Shown: positions 5,213-5,322 of the stretch, piece by piece | Layout of the letters: each line of letters begins with the position of its first letter | How positions within the stretch are numbered: position 1 is the first letter of the stretch | Assembly (NCBI GenBank): GCA_045132775.1 | Contig: JBGUSX010000104.1 | Coordinates: 1-5,322, forward strand | Direction of reading: 5' to 3' | Length of the DNA: 5,322 nt | Source: SVTX01 sp045132775 | GTDB taxonomy: Bacteria; Bacillota; Clostridia; Oscillospirales; CAG-272 | Made by a program: the position numbers and the translations under genes | Notes under the pieces: model-generated | Told to the model about the DNA's origin: nothing | What the model saw: only the letters and a program-made list of their open reading frames with translations | The model's database searches: none

Positions 5213-5322
5213 AAATTGCAATTTAGCGGTGTGTTAAGCCTTTCCCAGCGGGGAACAACTCGGGCGAGCCCTCGTAGCACCTTTTGCAAGCAAAACGCGC
5301 TTTACGGGGGACCACGAAGTGG
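5213..5322. repeat. Palindromic dispersed repeat, right copy (partial, with insert)
   Basis: Starts with the same AAATTGCAATTT palindrome as the left copy. Positions 5221-5254 are the inverted counterpart of 209-242, and 5306-5322 repeats 39-55 exactly (17 bases). Between these conserved blocks lies a 50-bp segment (5256-5305) absent from the left copy, containing the hairpin TTTTGC-AA-GCAAAA at 5282-5295. The element continues beyond the window. Confidence 0.78.

Overview
The window looks like a chromosomal accessory segment of a gut-type Firmicute (Clostridia; Oscillospiraceae/Christensenellales-like is my guess from gene style, not a proven assignment). The grounds are strong AGGAG-type ribosome binding sites, consensus sigma-A promoters with 17-bp spacers, a BspA-like leucine-rich-repeat lipoprotein, an SGNH esterase of a type common in Clostridia, and palindromic dispersed repeats in the intergenic DNA at both ends.

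Layout. Positions 1-242 hold a palindromic, MITE-like repeat with 49-bp arms and no gene. A minus-strand XRE/Cro-CI repressor gene (295-513) follows, ending in its own hairpin. Between it and the next gene (514-635) is a compact divergent control region: two perfect 17-bp palindromes (TACTCA-N5-TGAGTA), a consensus rightward promoter, and a weaker overlapping leftward promoter. The rightward transcript carries a 660-residue surface lipoprotein (636-2618): lipobox signal peptide, 19 KQTE tetrapeptides, Thr/Pro linker, three Cys-rich modules, and about 12 BspA-type leucine-rich repeats. Fourteen bases later comes a 149-residue HEPN-like protein (2633-3082) with an intact RNxxxH motif. A strong terminator (3091-3126) ends this unit. 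A second transcription unit starts from another consensus promoter (3148-3176) and encodes an aldo/keto reductase (3215-4138, TTG start) and an SGNH/GDSL hydrolase (4155-5159), ended by a terminator (5177-5204). The right edge (5213-5322) is a second copy of the dispersed repeat, running off the window and carrying a 50-bp insert.

How it may work. The first three genes look like one regulated cassette: the repressor probably binds the twin operators, each of which sits in the spacer of one of the two divergent promoters, so it would control itself and the lipoprotein-HEPN operon together. An exported, LRR-bearing anchor protein co-transcribed with a putative cytoplasmic HEPN ribonuclease-like protein is the most unusual pairing here; whether they act together is inference. 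The reductase-esterase pair looks like ordinary metabolic gene content, perhaps sugar or glycoside modification, and is visibly more GC-rich than the LRR-HEPN segment.
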